From NCBI RefSeq assembly GCF_000745475.1, contig NZ_JQJJ01000013.1:248001-312000 (forward strand): 64,000 nt of DNA, read 5' to 3'. Under the pieces are notes generated by a model. It saw only the letters and a list, made by a program, of their open reading frames with translations, searched no databases and was not told the DNA's origin. Source of the stretch: Allobosea sp. UNC402CLCol (lineage in GTDB: Bacteria; Pseudomonadota; Alphaproteobacteria; Rhizobiales; Beijerinckiaceae). How positions within the stretch are numbered: the stretch's first letter is position 1; the number at the start of each line of letters is the position of its first letter. A program made the position numbers and the translations under genes. Shown here piece after piece: positions 46,075 through 55,212 of the stretch.

Positions 46075-46487
46075 GGGCGGCGCCTCGAAGTTTGCGACCC
46101 GGCCAGCAAAGCGCAAAATGATGAACCAAACCCTAAACCTCGCTGGCGCAACGTTCTTTCGAGCGCCCGCCGGCCTTGACTGAGAGGAAGAAGTCGCGAG
46201 AGGCTTCCCTTCACGGTGCATTTCCGTGATTCAACTCCGTTCTCGAAAATCCTTAAATTGAATATTTACCGAATTCGATTTCGGTTTATTCAAATATAAT
46301 TACGGATCTGTGGTATTTTAGCTTGTAAATTGCACGTTAACCATGGAACAATTGCTTTTTATCCGAATCGAATTCTTCGTTCCGTTTAACAGTTCGGCAA
46401 GATGCTCCCGCTAACGTCGTTCCTGTCGCTGACCGAAGCCAGCTAGAGCGAAGGCAGCCGTCAAACCGTGGTAAGAGGAGTTCTCAC
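46075..46487 (+). promoter_or_regulatory. AT-rich divergent promoter region of the Tad locus with a CtrA-type half-site
   Basis: This 413-base gap between the secretin-N-domain gene and the Flp pilin gene is strikingly AT-rich between about 46230 and 46400. TTAACCAT at 46337-46344 matches the CtrA half-site known from Caulobacter, whose pilA is CtrA-controlled, and GANTC sites (CcrM methylation type) occur at 46228-46232 and 46365-46369. No convincing sigma54 site is seen. The pilin ribosome-binding site AAGAGGAG lies at about 46472-46480. No gene is seen inside. Confidence 0.4.
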
Positions 46488-46661
46488 ATGACCAATGTTT
46501 TCGCTCGCTTCGTCAAGGACGAGTCCGGCGCCACCGCCATCGAATACGGCCTGATCGCCGCCCTCGTCGCCGTTGCCGCCATCACCGCGATGACCACCGT
46601 CGGTAAAAATCTGGTTGCCACCTTCCAGAAGGTCGCCGACAACCTGACGGCGGCGCAGTAA
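46488..46661 (+). CDS. Flp-type major pilin
   Basis: 57 aa, ATG 46488-46490 to TAA 46659-46661. Short leader MTNVFARFVKDESG, then the type IVb Flp core ATAIEYGLIAALVAVAAITA; the prepilin peptidase would cut after Gly14, leaving Ala with Glu at +5 and Tyr at +6 as in other Flp pilins. The C-terminus is a short amphipathic helix (NLVATFQKVADNLTAAQ). It is the structural subunit of the Tad pilus. A strong ribosome-binding site precedes it and an intrinsic terminator follows 20 bases later, allowing high separate expression. Confidence 0.95.
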   Translation: MTNVFARFVKDESGATAIEYGLIAALVAVAAITAMTTVGKNLVATFQKVADNLTAAQ

Positions 46662-46680
46662 TTCAAATCCGATATTTGGG

Positions 46681-46704
46681 AAAGCCCCGGCAATCCGGGG
46701 CTTT
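46681..46704 (+). terminator. intrinsic terminator after the Flp pilin gene
   Basis: AAAGCCCCGG (46681-46690) and CCGGGGCTTT (46695-46704) form a perfect 10-bp stem with a CAAT loop, followed by a T-rich CTCTGTTT. It begins 20 bases after the pilin stop and would make pilin mRNA mostly monocistronic. The mirrored A/T flanks mean it could also work on the other strand. Confidence 0.85.
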
Positions 46705-46790
46705 CTCTGTTTAAATCGTCGCCGGATATCATTTTTTAGCTTAGCGGGGCGCGAATATTGCGCCTCCGTCAGGCCACAAGGTAAGCTGCC

Positions 46791-47303
46791 ATGCTGCTTT
46801 CACAGATTGTGCTGCTCGGCCTCTTTCCATTCGCTATGGCCTATGCTGCTTCCAGCGATCTCGTTTCGATGACGATTTCGAACCGCCTTTGCTTGGCACT
46901 CCTGGTTGGTTTCGCGCTTTGCGCGACTCTACTTCACCTCAACATGTCCCAAATCGGCTGGCATCTGGCCGCAGGGGTGCTGGTCCTGTCAGTCGCTTTC
47001 GGATTCTTCGCCATGGGCTGGATCGGCGGGGGCGATGCCAAATTCGCGGCCACGACAGCCCTATGGTTCGGTTTCGATCGTTTGATGGACTATCTGACGC
47101 TCGCCGGTATCCTCGGCGGCGTATTGACCATCCTGATTCTAATGGTCCGCTCGAGGCCGCTGCCAGCTCCAGCGGCAAGCTGGGGCTGGGCCAAGCGCCT
47201 GCATGCACCCAATGAGGGCGTCCCCTACGGAATAGCGCTCGCCTTCGCCGCACTTATCGTACTGCCCGAGACCACGATCTGGCGGGCCGCCATTGGCCTG
47301 TGA
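46791..47303 (+). CDS. cpaA: prepilin peptidase CpaA/TadV
   Basis: 170 aa membrane aspartic peptidase with about five spans. The two active-site Asp are visible: Asp23 in AASSDLVSM and Asp82 in GWIGGGDAKF. It lacks the N-methylating zinc domain of PilD, as expected for the Tad type. It matures the Flp pilin and the TadE-like proteins. The gene is 86 bases after the pilin terminator and 124 bases ahead of cpaB. Confidence 0.95.
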   Translation: MLLSQIVLLGLFPFAMAYAASSDLVSMTISNRLCLALLVGFALCATLLHLNMSQIGWHLAAGVLVLSVAFGFFAMGWIGGGDAKFAATTALWFGFDRLMDYLTLAGILGGVLTILILMVRSRPLPAPAASWGWAKRLHAPNEGVPYGIALAFAALIVLPETTIWRAAIGL

Positions 47304-47427
47304 CGGCAGCCTCCTGCCGTAGCGGCATTGAGATCGAAGCGTATACGCCTCATTAACTATAAATTGACGTTTCCCGAAGACGATCCGGGTCAAGGGCCAG
47401 CTTCGATTGGCCGAGGATCCAACGTCA

Positions 47428-48216
47428 ATGAGCCCCGCCCGCATCATCATTCTCGTCGTCGCGCTGGCCGCCGGTCTGGGCGCCGCGCTCCTCGTCCAAA
47501 AGCCCTCGCAAGCGCCTGCTCCCATCGCCAAGGTCGAGCCGGCGCCGACCGTGCCCGTGCTGGTGGCCGCAGCGGACATCCCGATCGGTAACACCGTCTC
47601 CCAGAACGACCTGCGCTGGCTCGACTGGCCGCTCGCCAGCGTGCCGGCCGGCGTCATTCGCAAGGACGAGACTCCGGAAGCCGAGAAGGAGATCATCGGG
47701 CAGCTCGCGCGCTATGCCGTCCTCGCTGCCGAACCGATCCGTCGCGAGAAGCTCATCAGGACCGACGGAACCGGCTTCCTTTCAGCCGTCCTCCCCACGG
47801 GCATGCGCGCGATCGCGATCTCGACCGACAGCCGCGGCGCCAGCACGGCCGGCGGCTTCATCCTGCCGAACGACCGTGTCGACGTGATCTGCACCTGGAA
47901 GGGTGAATCGGCCAACGGGCGCGGCGCCGAGGCGTTCGTCAGCGAAACCCTGCTGCGGAACATCCGCGTCCTCGCCATCGGCCAGAACGTGCAGGAACGC
48001 AACGGCGAGAAAGTGGTCGTCGGCGAGACCGCCACCCTCGAGGTCGACCCCGGACAGGTCGAGACCCTGATCCAAGGCCAGAAGACCGGAACGCTCTCAC
48101 TGGCCCTGCGCAGCCTGAAGGACGCCGGCGACAACGCTTCGCAGCCTGCCCGCAACAACGACAATGCGATGACCCTGGTGCGCTACGGCATCACCACCAA
48201 GAGCGTGAAGCCATGA
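47428..48216 (+). CDS. cpaB: Flp pilus assembly protein CpaB/RcpC
   Basis: 262 aa with one N-terminal span (IIILVVALAAGLGAALLV). The SAF-like domain begins VPVLVAAADIPIGNTVSQND; ISTDSRGASTAGGFILPNDR-like and VVVGETATLEVDPGQVETLI segments follow. CpaB links the pilus machine to the cell wall or outer membrane. The ATG at 47428 is chosen over a TTG seven codons earlier. It overlaps cpaC by 4 bases. Confidence 0.93.
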   Translation: MSPARIIILVVALAAGLGAALLVQKPSQAPAPIAKVEPAPTVPVLVAAADIPIGNTVSQNDLRWLDWPLASVPAGVIRKDETPEAEKEIIGQLARYAVLAAEPIRREKLIRTDGTGFLSAVLPTGMRAIAISTDSRGASTAGGFILPNDRVDVICTWKGESANGRGAEAFVSETLLRNIRVLAIGQNVQERNGEKVVVGETATLEVDPGQVETLIQGQKTGTLSLALRSLKDAGDNASQPARNNDNAMTLVRYGITTKSVKP

Positions 48217-49664
48217 TCCGACCGCCTGCCCGCCTAACCTCCGCCAGCCTCGCCGCCGCGCTTCTGCTGTCGGCTTCGCATGCCTTCGCGCAGGCGACCG
48301 GGCCGGCGCCCGTCCTGAATGTCGGCACCAGCGAATACGCGCTCTCGCGCAAGCTCGACCTCTCGATCGGCCGGTCGCTCGTCGTGGAACTGCCGCGGGA
48401 CGCCAAGGAGGTCTTCGTCGCCAACCCGAAGGTCGCCAACGCCGTGGTCCGGACGGCGCGCAAGCTCTTCGTCATCGGCATCGCCGATGGCGCGACCTCG
48501 ATGTTCGTGATGGACAGCGAGGGGCGCCAGATCACCGCGCTCGAGATCAATGTCGGTCGCGACCTGAACGTCCTGCGCCAGACGCTGCGGACCGCTCTGC
48601 CGAACTCGCAGATCGAGATCAAGCCGGCCGGCGACTCGATCCTGCTGATCGGCACGGTGCCCAACGCCTCGGAGGCGACCCAGGCCGTCGACATCGCCAA
48701 CGCCTTCGTCGGTGTCTCCGACAAGTCGGATAAGAAGGGGACGGTGATCAACTCGCTGACGATCCGGGATCGCGACCAGGTCATGGTCAAGGTCGTGGTG
48801 TCCGAGGTGCAGCGCAAGGCGATCAAGCAGCTCGGCATCAACTCCACCGGCGAATGGAAGCTCGGCAATTTCTCCGTCACGCCCTCGATCGACAATCCGC
48901 TGCCGATCCAGCCGCAGGCCCTCTCCGCCACGGCGATCACGGCCGGCCTCGGCAACGCCAAGAACTTCACGCTGCGCGCGCTGGAGCGCGCCGGCATGGC
49001 CCGCGTCCTGGCCGAGCCGACGGTCACCGCGATCTCGGGCGAGACGGCGAAGTTCACGGCCGGCGGCGAGGTTCCGATCCCGAAGGGGCAGAGCTGCTCC
49101 TATGATACCTTCAACCGGCAGACCTGCACGGTACAGATCGAGTACCGGCCGATCGGCGTCACGCTGAACTTCACGCCGATCGTCCTGTCGGACAACAAGA
49201 TCAGCATGCGGATCGCTACCGAGGTCACCGAACTCGACTTCGAGAACCAGTTCCGCATCAGCGAATCGAACCAGTCCGGCCTGAACGCGCCCGGTTTTCG
49301 GGTGCGCAAGTCCGACACGACCGTCGAGCTGCCCTCCGGCGGCACGCTGGCCACGGCCGGCCTGATCCAGCGCATCTCGAAACAATCCCTCAACGGCCTG
49401 CCCGGCCTGATGAACCTGCCGGTCATCGGCACGCTGTTCCGCTCGCGCGACTACCAGCGCGAGGAGACCGAGCTGATGATCACGGCGACGCCCTACATCG
49501 CCAAGCCGATGCAGCCGACCCAGGTCCAGCGCCCCGATGACGGCTTCGTCGAATCCCACGATGCCCAGGCGATCCTGCTCGGGCGTCTCAACAAGATCTA
49601 TGGCAGCGGCGGCGGCGCAGTTCCCCAGGCCTATCGGGGCCGGGTGGGCTTCATCGCCGACTGA
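48213..49664 (+). CDS. cpaC: Tad pilus outer-membrane secretin CpaC/RcpA
   Basis: 483 aa with a signal peptide (SLAAALLLSASHAFAQ). The N-terminal pilus-type domain (about 30-110) includes VVELPRDAKEVFVANPKVAN; a BON-like middle region (IEIKPAGDSILLIGTVPN) and the secretin barrel follow, with AKFTAGGEVPIP, VTLNFTPIVLSDNKISMRIA and LPGLMNLPVIGTLFRSRDYQ. It forms the outer-membrane pore. Coupled by overlap to cpaB; cpaD follows after 29 bases. Confidence 0.95.
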   Translation: MIRPPARLTSASLAAALLLSASHAFAQATGPAPVLNVGTSEYALSRKLDLSIGRSLVVELPRDAKEVFVANPKVANAVVRTARKLFVIGIADGATSMFVMDSEGRQITALEINVGRDLNVLRQTLRTALPNSQIEIKPAGDSILLIGTVPNASEATQAVDIANAFVGVSDKSDKKGTVINSLTIRDRDQVMVKVVVSEVQRKAIKQLGINSTGEWKLGNFSVTPSIDNPLPIQPQALSATAITAGLGNAKNFTLRALERAGMARVLAEPTVTAISGETAKFTAGGEVPIPKGQSCSYDTFNRQTCTVQIEYRPIGVTLNFTPIVLSDNKISMRIATEVTELDFENQFRISESNQSGLNAPGFRVRKSDTTVELPSGGTLATAGLIQRISKQSLNGLPGLMNLPVIGTLFRSRDYQREETELMITATPYIAKPMQPTQVQRPDDGFVESHDAQAILLGRLNKIYGSGGGAVPQAYRGRVGFIAD

Positions 49665-49693
49665 GCGCGTCACAAGAAGTGGATGGCCTGACG

Positions 49694-50437
49694 ATGACCG
49701 CACGCTCCCGATCCAGCTCCCCGCCCTCCGCGCGGATGGTCGCCGCTCTTCTCGTCACCGGCGCGCTGGCGGCCGGATGCGCCGGCAAGGCTGAAACAAC
49801 TGCCTCGCTCGCCCCCATCGACGTGCGCGAAAGACATCCCATCGTGCTGAAGGACGCTCCCCGCTCCCTCGACGTCTTCGTCGGCCGTTCGGGCGCTGCG
49901 CTCGACCACCGCCAGAGCGAGGACGTCGTCGATTTCGCCCGCGAATATCGCCGCTCCGGACGGGGCGGAATGGTCGCCGAGGTTCCGACGGGCGATCGGC
50001 GCGACCTCGCGGCCCGCGACACGCTGGGCGGCATCCGCGCGGCGCTGGCGCGCGGCGGCGTCTCGCCCGGTGCGCTCTCCGTGCGGACCTATCCGGTCCG
50101 GGATCCCGGCCTGGCCTCGCCGATCCGGCTGACCTTCGCCTCGCTGCAGGCGACGCTGCCGCATGAATGCGGGCAATGGCCGACCGATCTCGGCAGCTCG
50201 GACTTCAAGTTCTCCGCCTCCAACGAGCCCTACTGGAACTTCGGCTGCTCGACGCAGGCGACGCTCGCCGCGCAGGTCGCGGATCCGATCGATCTCGTGC
50301 GCTCTCGCAACGAGGGCCGGCCGGACATCGTCAAGCGCATGGGCGCCATCGCCAAGATCCGCGAAGGCAAGGATCCGTCGACGGAGTACCGGTCGACGAC
50401 GCCGCAGATCAACTCCGCGGTCGGAGGCGGGACATGA
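49694..50437 (+). CDS. cpaD: Tad pilus lipoprotein CpaD/RcpB-like
   Basis: 247 aa. A lipobox LAAGC (Cys near residue 29) marks it as a lipoprotein. The CpaD domain is seen in LDVFVGRSGAALDHRQSEDV, the Gly/Arg-rich DFAREYRRSGRGG, LPHECGQWPTDLG and the end FGCSTQATLAAQVADPIDLV. CpaD supports the secretin. A GTG at 49679 is an alternative start. It overlaps cpaE by 4 bases. Confidence 0.93.
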   Translation: MTARSRSSSPPSARMVAALLVTGALAAGCAGKAETTASLAPIDVRERHPIVLKDAPRSLDVFVGRSGAALDHRQSEDVVDFAREYRRSGRGGMVAEVPTGDRRDLAARDTLGGIRAALARGGVSPGALSVRTYPVRDPGLASPIRLTFASLQATLPHECGQWPTDLGSSDFKFSASNEPYWNFGCSTQATLAAQVADPIDLVRSRNEGRPDIVKRMGAIAKIREGKDPSTEYRSTTPQINSAVGGGT

Positions 50438-51702
50438 CGTTTCCCGAATCGGGCGAAATCCAGCCGGGCGTGCCCGGCGGCGAGGAGATCGTGGCGCCGC
50501 TGCCGCGCATCACACTTCAGGCCTTCTGCGAAACGCCGGCGGTGGCCGCCGCCATGCAGGGGGTCGTGGCGGACCGGCGCATGGACAAGGCCCATGCCCG
50601 CATCCAGATGGGCGGCCCCGCTGCGGCGGTGGAAGCCTTCCGCGCCGCGCCCACGCCCAATGTCATCGTGCTCGAAACCGTCTCCGATCCGGCGACGCTG
50701 GTCGCCAATCTCGACGCGCTGTCGGAGAGCTGCGATGCCGGCACCAAGGTGGTCGTCATCGGCCATGTCAACGACGTCCAGCTCTATCGCGACCTGATCC
50801 GTCGCGGCGTCAGCGAGTATCTCATCGCGCCGCTCGAAACGCTCGACGTGCTGCGCACCCTGTCGGAGCTCTATATCGCGCCGGAGGCCCGCCATCTCGG
50901 GCGCGTCATCGCCGTGACCGGCGCCAAGGGCGGCGTCGGCGCTTCGACGGTCGCCCACAACATCTCCTGGGCGATCGCCCGCAGCCTCGACGCCTCGACC
51001 GTCATCGTCGATCTCGACATCGCCTTCGGGACGGCCGGCCTCAACTTCAACCAGGATCCGCCGCAAGGCATCGCCGAGGCGGTCTTCGCTCCCGAGCGCC
51101 TCGACGCCAATATGCTCGACCGGCTGCTCTCGCGCTGCAGCGACAACCTCGCGCTGCTCGCGGCGCCGGCGATGCTCGACCGGACCGTCGATCTCGGCGA
51201 GGATGCGCTCGAGCAACTGCTCGACCTGCTGCGCGCGAGCGTGCCCTACATCGTGCTCGACGTTCCACACCAATGGGGCGCCTGGGTAAAGCGCACCTTG
51301 CTGGGCGCGGACGAAATCGTGATCGTGGCGGAGCCTGAGCTCGCCTCGCTGCGCAACGCCAAGAACTTCATCGACCTCGCCCGCGCCGCGCGCCCCAACG
51401 ACAACGGTGCCAGGCTGGTGCTCAACCAGATCGGGATGCCGAAGCGGCCGGAGATCGCCGCCGCCGAATTCGCCAAGACCCTCGGCGTCGAGGTGCTGTC
51501 GACGATCCCCTTCGATGCCCAGCTCTTCGGAACGGCCGCGAACAACGGCCAGATGATCGCGGAGGTGCAGGCCGGCAGCAAGGCGAACGAGGCCTTTACT
51601 CAGATCGCCAGCGCGCTCACCGGGCGTGGCGAGGCAAGGCGCAGCAGGCGCAGCCTGCTCGAGCCGCTGGTCTCCAAGCTGAAGCGCCGCAAAGCCTCAT
51701 GA
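50434..51702 (+). CDS. cpaE: pilus assembly ATPase-like localisation protein CpaE/TadZ
   Basis: 422 aa. An atypical receiver-like N-terminal domain (about 25-145) precedes a MinD/ParA-type ATPase domain with the deviant Walker A VTGAKGGVGASTVAHN, typical of TadZ (Ala in place of the usual Lys-Thr context), and VIVDLDIAFGTAGLN. CpaE localises the Tad machine to a pole. Its C-terminus is basic (SKLKRRKAS). The ATG overlaps the cpaD stop; cpaF follows after 75 bases. Confidence 0.94.
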   Translation: MTFPESGEIQPGVPGGEEIVAPLPRITLQAFCETPAVAAAMQGVVADRRMDKAHARIQMGGPAAAVEAFRAAPTPNVIVLETVSDPATLVANLDALSESCDAGTKVVVIGHVNDVQLYRDLIRRGVSEYLIAPLETLDVLRTLSELYIAPEARHLGRVIAVTGAKGGVGASTVAHNISWAIARSLDASTVIVDLDIAFGTAGLNFNQDPPQGIAEAVFAPERLDANMLDRLLSRCSDNLALLAAPAMLDRTVDLGEDALEQLLDLLRASVPYIVLDVPHQWGAWVKRTLLGADEIVIVAEPELASLRNAKNFIDLARAARPNDNGARLVLNQIGMPKRPEIAAAEFAKTLGVEVLSTIPFDAQLFGTAANNGQMIAEVQAGSKANEAFTQIASALTGRGEARRSRRSLLEPLVSKLKRRKAS

Positions 51703-51777
51703 CGCGCCGCGGCCTCCCAGATTTCGACGTCATCGCGGCGCCGGGCGCCGTGAGCGCCTGCGCCGGAGACGATTGAG

Positions 51778-53217
51778 ATGTTCGGCAAGCGATCCGCAGG
51801 CGCTGCGACCGCGCCGGTCCTGGCCCCAAGAGCTCCTGCCGCCGCCACGGCGCCACGCAAGCCCGAGCCGATCGCGGCCCTGTCGGAGGACCGCAAGGTC
51901 GCGGCCCAGGAGACGCCGCGCTCCGAAGAATACTACCAGATGAAGAGCATGATCTTCGGGGCGCTGATCGAGGCCATCGATCTGTCGCAGCTCGCGAAGC
52001 TCGATGCCGAATCGGCGCGGGAGGAAATCCGCGACATCATCAACGAGATCATCTCGCTGAAGAACGTCGTGCTCTCGATCGCCGAGCAGGAGGAACTGCT
52101 CGACGACATCTGCAACGACGTGCTCGGCTACGGCCCTCTGGAGCCGCTGCTGGCGCGCGACGACATCGCCGACATCATGGTCAACGGCGCATCCCGCACC
52201 TTCATCGAGACCGGCGGCAAGATCCAGCTCACCAATATCCGCTTCCGCGACAACGCGCAGTTGATGAACATCTGCCAGCGCATCGTCAGCCAGGTTGGCC
52301 GGCGCGTCGACGAGAGCTCGCCGATCTGCGACGCGCGCCTCGCCGACGGCTCCCGCGTCAACGTCATCGCGCCCCCCCTGGCCATCGACGGGCCCGCGCT
52401 CACCATCCGCAAGTTCAGGAAGGACAAGCTGACGCTCGACCAGATCACCAAGTTCGGCGCAATCTCGCCGCCGGGCGCGGAGATCCTGAAGATCATGGGC
52501 AAGGTCCGCTGCAACATCGTCATCTCCGGCGGCACGGGCTCCGGCAAGACGACGCTGCTGAACTGCCTGACCAACTATATCGAGCATGACGAGCGCGTCA
52601 TCACCTGCGAGGACGCCGCCGAGCTTCAGCTCCAGCAGCCCCATGTCGTGCGCCTCGAAACCCGCCCGCCCAATCTCGAAGGCACCGGCGCGGTAACGAT
52701 GCGCGATCTCGTGAAGAACTGCCTGCGCATGCGCCCCGAGCGCATCATCGTCGGCGAGGTGCGCGGGCCTGAGGCCTTCGACCTGCTGCAGGCGATGAAC
52801 ACCGGCCATGACGGCTCGATGGGAACGCTGCATGCCAACACGCCGCGCGAGTGCCTGAGCCGTATCGAATCGATGATCACCATGGGCGGCTTCTCGCTGC
52901 CCTCGAAGACGTTGCGCGAGATGATCTGCTCCTCGATCGACGTGATCATCCAGGCCCAGCGCATGCGCGACGGCTCGCGCCGCATCACCCACATCACCGA
53001 GGTGATGGGCATGGAAGGCGAGGTCATCATCACCCAGGACCTGATGACCTACGAGATTCTCGGCGAGGACGCCGCCGGAAAGCTGATCGGGCGCCACCGC
53101 TCGACCGGCGTCGGGCGACCCCGTTTCTGGGAGCGCGCCCGCTATTTCGGGGAAGAGCAGCGCCTGGCCGCCGCCCTCGACCAGCTCGAACAGATGAATG
53201 AGGGCCATGTCACCTGA
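51778..53217 (+). CDS. cpaF: Tad pilus secretion ATPase CpaF/TadA
   Basis: 479 aa type II/IV secretion ATPase. LLARDDIADIMVNG and FIETGGKIQLTNIRF lie in the N-terminal domain; Walker A is ISGGTGSGKTTLLN, with LRMRPERIIVGEVRGPEAFD (Walker B) and AMNTGHDGSMGTLHANTPRE (His box). It powers pilus extension (and probably retraction) together with TadB and TadC. The first 45 residues are a Pro/Ala linker. Confidence 0.96.
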   Translation: MFGKRSAGAATAPVLAPRAPAAATAPRKPEPIAALSEDRKVAAQETPRSEEYYQMKSMIFGALIEAIDLSQLAKLDAESAREEIRDIINEIISLKNVVLSIAEQEELLDDICNDVLGYGPLEPLLARDDIADIMVNGASRTFIETGGKIQLTNIRFRDNAQLMNICQRIVSQVGRRVDESSPICDARLADGSRVNVIAPPLAIDGPALTIRKFRKDKLTLDQITKFGAISPPGAEILKIMGKVRCNIVISGGTGSGKTTLLNCLTNYIEHDERVITCEDAAELQLQQPHVVRLETRPPNLEGTGAVTMRDLVKNCLRMRPERIIVGEVRGPEAFDLLQAMNTGHDGSMGTLHANTPRECLSRIESMITMGGFSLPSKTLREMICSSIDVIIQAQRMRDGSRRITHITEVMGMEGEVIITQDLMTYEILGEDAAGKLIGRHRSTGVGRPRFWERARYFGEEQRLAAALDQLEQMNEGHVT

Positions 53218-53247
53218 TCGCAGCAGCCCCGGCAGGATGGGCAGGCC

Positions 53248-54225
53248 ATGAACACGAGCGTCCTCGCCGTCGCCGCTCTGGCCATGCTCGCGGTCGGCGG
53301 CGTGTTCTACGCGCTGTTCTACCCGATGCTCAGCGGCGAGAAGCGCGCCGAGAAGCGACGCAAGGAGTTCGCGACCCCGGTCGCGGCGCGCGGCATGGAC
53401 CGGGAGACCCAGGCGCGGATGAAGCGCGGCCAGATCGCGCAGAGCCTGAAAGAGATCGAGAACCGGGAAAACGCTCGCAATAAGGTCACGCTCGAAACCC
53501 GCATCGCCCAGGCCGGCCTGACCTGGTCGCGGAAGAAATACTACGTCGTCAGCGCAGCCTGCGCGGCGGGGCTGGGTTTCCTGCTGTTCATCGCCAGCGG
53601 CAACCCGGTCCTCGGCGTCGTCGGCCTCTTCATCGGCGGTTTCGGCCTGCCGGTCTGGTTCCTCAAACGCTGTAAGGTCCGGCGGCTCAAGAAGTTCGGG
53701 ATGGAGTTCCCCGATGCCATCGACGTGATCGTGCGCGGCATCAAGGCCGGGTTGCCGGTCAATGACTGCCTGCGCATCATCGCCAGCGAGGCGGCCGAGC
53801 CGGTGCGCGGCGAGTTCCGCCAGATCATCGAGGCGCAGGCGCTCGGCCTTCCGCTCTCGGAAGCGACGGTGAAACTGTTCGAGCGGATGCCCTGCGCCGA
53901 GGCGAATTTCTTCGGCATCGTCATCGCGATCCAGCAAAAGACGGGCGGCAACCTGTCCGAGACCCTCGGCAATCTCTCGCGCGTGCTGCGCGAGCGCCGT
54001 AAAATGCGCGACAAGATCCAGGCGGTGTCGATGGAGGCCAAGGCATCGGCGGCGATCATCGGGTCGCTGCCGCCTGTGGTCGCCGGGCTCGTCTACCTGA
54101 CGACACCGAAATACATCGAGTTACTCTGGCTGACCCAGGTCGGCAAATTCGCGCTGGTCGCCAGCGGCATCTGGATGCTCATCGGCGTGCTGGTGATGCG
54201 CAAGATGATCAATTTCGACATCTGA
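53248..54225 (+). CDS. tadB: Tad inner-membrane platform protein TadB
   Basis: 325 aa with an N-terminal span, two central spans and two at the C-terminus, flanking a GspF-type domain (FPDAIDVIVRGIKAGLPVND, QKTGGNLSETLGNLSRVLRE). TadB with TadC forms the platform on which CpaF acts. It starts 30 bases after cpaF and ends 9 bases before tadC. Confidence 0.94.
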   Translation: MNTSVLAVAALAMLAVGGVFYALFYPMLSGEKRAEKRRKEFATPVAARGMDRETQARMKRGQIAQSLKEIENRENARNKVTLETRIAQAGLTWSRKKYYVVSAACAAGLGFLLFIASGNPVLGVVGLFIGGFGLPVWFLKRCKVRRLKKFGMEFPDAIDVIVRGIKAGLPVNDCLRIIASEAAEPVRGEFRQIIEAQALGLPLSEATVKLFERMPCAEANFFGIVIAIQQKTGGNLSETLGNLSRVLRERRKMRDKIQAVSMEAKASAAIIGSLPPVVAGLVYLTTPKYIELLWLTQVGKFALVASGIWMLIGVLVMRKMINFDI

Positions 54226-54234
54226 GGCGATGCG

Positions 54235-55212
54235 ATGCTGTCCCTGATCATCGCCAAAGTCACCGATCCGCAGTTCCTGCTGGCCTTGCTGGCCGCCGTC
54301 GCGGCGGCGGCCACGGTGCTGACCATCGCGATCCCGCTGACCGAGGGCAACAGCCTGCAGAAGCGGATGAAGAACGTCGCGACCGAACGGGACAAGATCC
54401 GCGCGCGCGAACGCGAGAGGCTGAACCGCCTAGGCGAGAAGGTGAGCCTGCGCCAGGAACCCAAGGCCTATATGCGACGCATCGTCGAACAGTTCAAACT
54501 GGGCGACTGGCTCGGCACCGAGACTGCCAAGCGGCAGCTCTCGATGGCGGGCTACAGGGGTCCGCAGGCGGAGATCGGCTTCCTGTTCTTCCGGCTTGCC
54601 GTCCCGGTCGGCCTCTTCCTGTTCACCCTCCTCTACGTCTTCGTGCTCAACGATTTCGGCCAGCCTTTCATGGTCCGGTGCGGCATCGCCATCGCAGCCG
54701 CCTATCTCGGCATCAAGGCTCCCGAGCTGTTCCTGTCCAACCAGATCAGCAAGCGCCAGGCCTCGATGCGCCAGGCCTTTCCCGATGCCCTCGACCTGCT
54801 GCTGATCTGCGTCGAATCCGGCATGTCGATCGAGCTCGCCTTCCGCAAGGTCTCGACCGAGATCGGCAGCCAGTCCGTGGCGCTGGCCGAGGAATTCGCG
54901 CTGTGCACGGCCGAGCTCTCCTATCTCGCCGAACGCAGGCTCGCCTATGAGAACCTGGCGCTGCGAACCGGGCTCGAAGGCGTCAAATCCGTCTCGACCG
55001 CCCTGATCCAGGCGGAGCGCTACGGCACGCCGCTCGGCACGGCGCTCAGGACGCTCGCTCAGGAAAGCCGGGACCAGCGCATGAACGCCGCCGAGAAGAA
55101 GGCCGCCGCGCTGCCACCGAAGCTCACCGTTCCGATGATCCTGTTCTTCCTGCCGGTGCTGTTCGTCATCATCATGACGCCGGCGCTGGTGCAGGTCTTC
55201 AAGTGGCAGTAA
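54235..55212 (+). CDS. tadC: Tad inner-membrane platform protein TadC
   Basis: 325 aa, GspF-type partner of TadB. Features: N-terminal span, MRQAFPDALDLLLICVESGM, SYLAERRLAYENLALRTGLE, LIQAERYGTPLGTALRTLAQ and a C-terminal span (MILFFLPVLFVIIMTPALV). It ends the Tad operon; a TadD-type TPR gene, often next, is not here. The sequence after the stop changes character. Confidence 0.94.
   Translation: MLSLIIAKVTDPQFLLALLAAVAAAATVLTIAIPLTEGNSLQKRMKNVATERDKIRARERERLNRLGEKVSLRQEPKAYMRRIVEQFKLGDWLGTETAKRQLSMAGYRGPQAEIGFLFFRLAVPVGLFLFTLLYVFVLNDFGQPFMVRCGIAIAAAYLGIKAPELFLSNQISKRQASMRQAFPDALDLLLICVESGMSIELAFRKVSTEIGSQSVALAEEFALCTAELSYLAERRLAYENLALRTGLEGVKSVSTALIQAERYGTPLGTALRTLAQESRDQRMNAAEKKAAALPPKLTVPMILFFLPVLFVIIMTPALVQVFKWQ

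Noticed and set aside
46230..46487. sigma54 promoter for the Flp pilin
   Set aside because: No TGGCAC-N5-TTGC match found in the AT-rich region.
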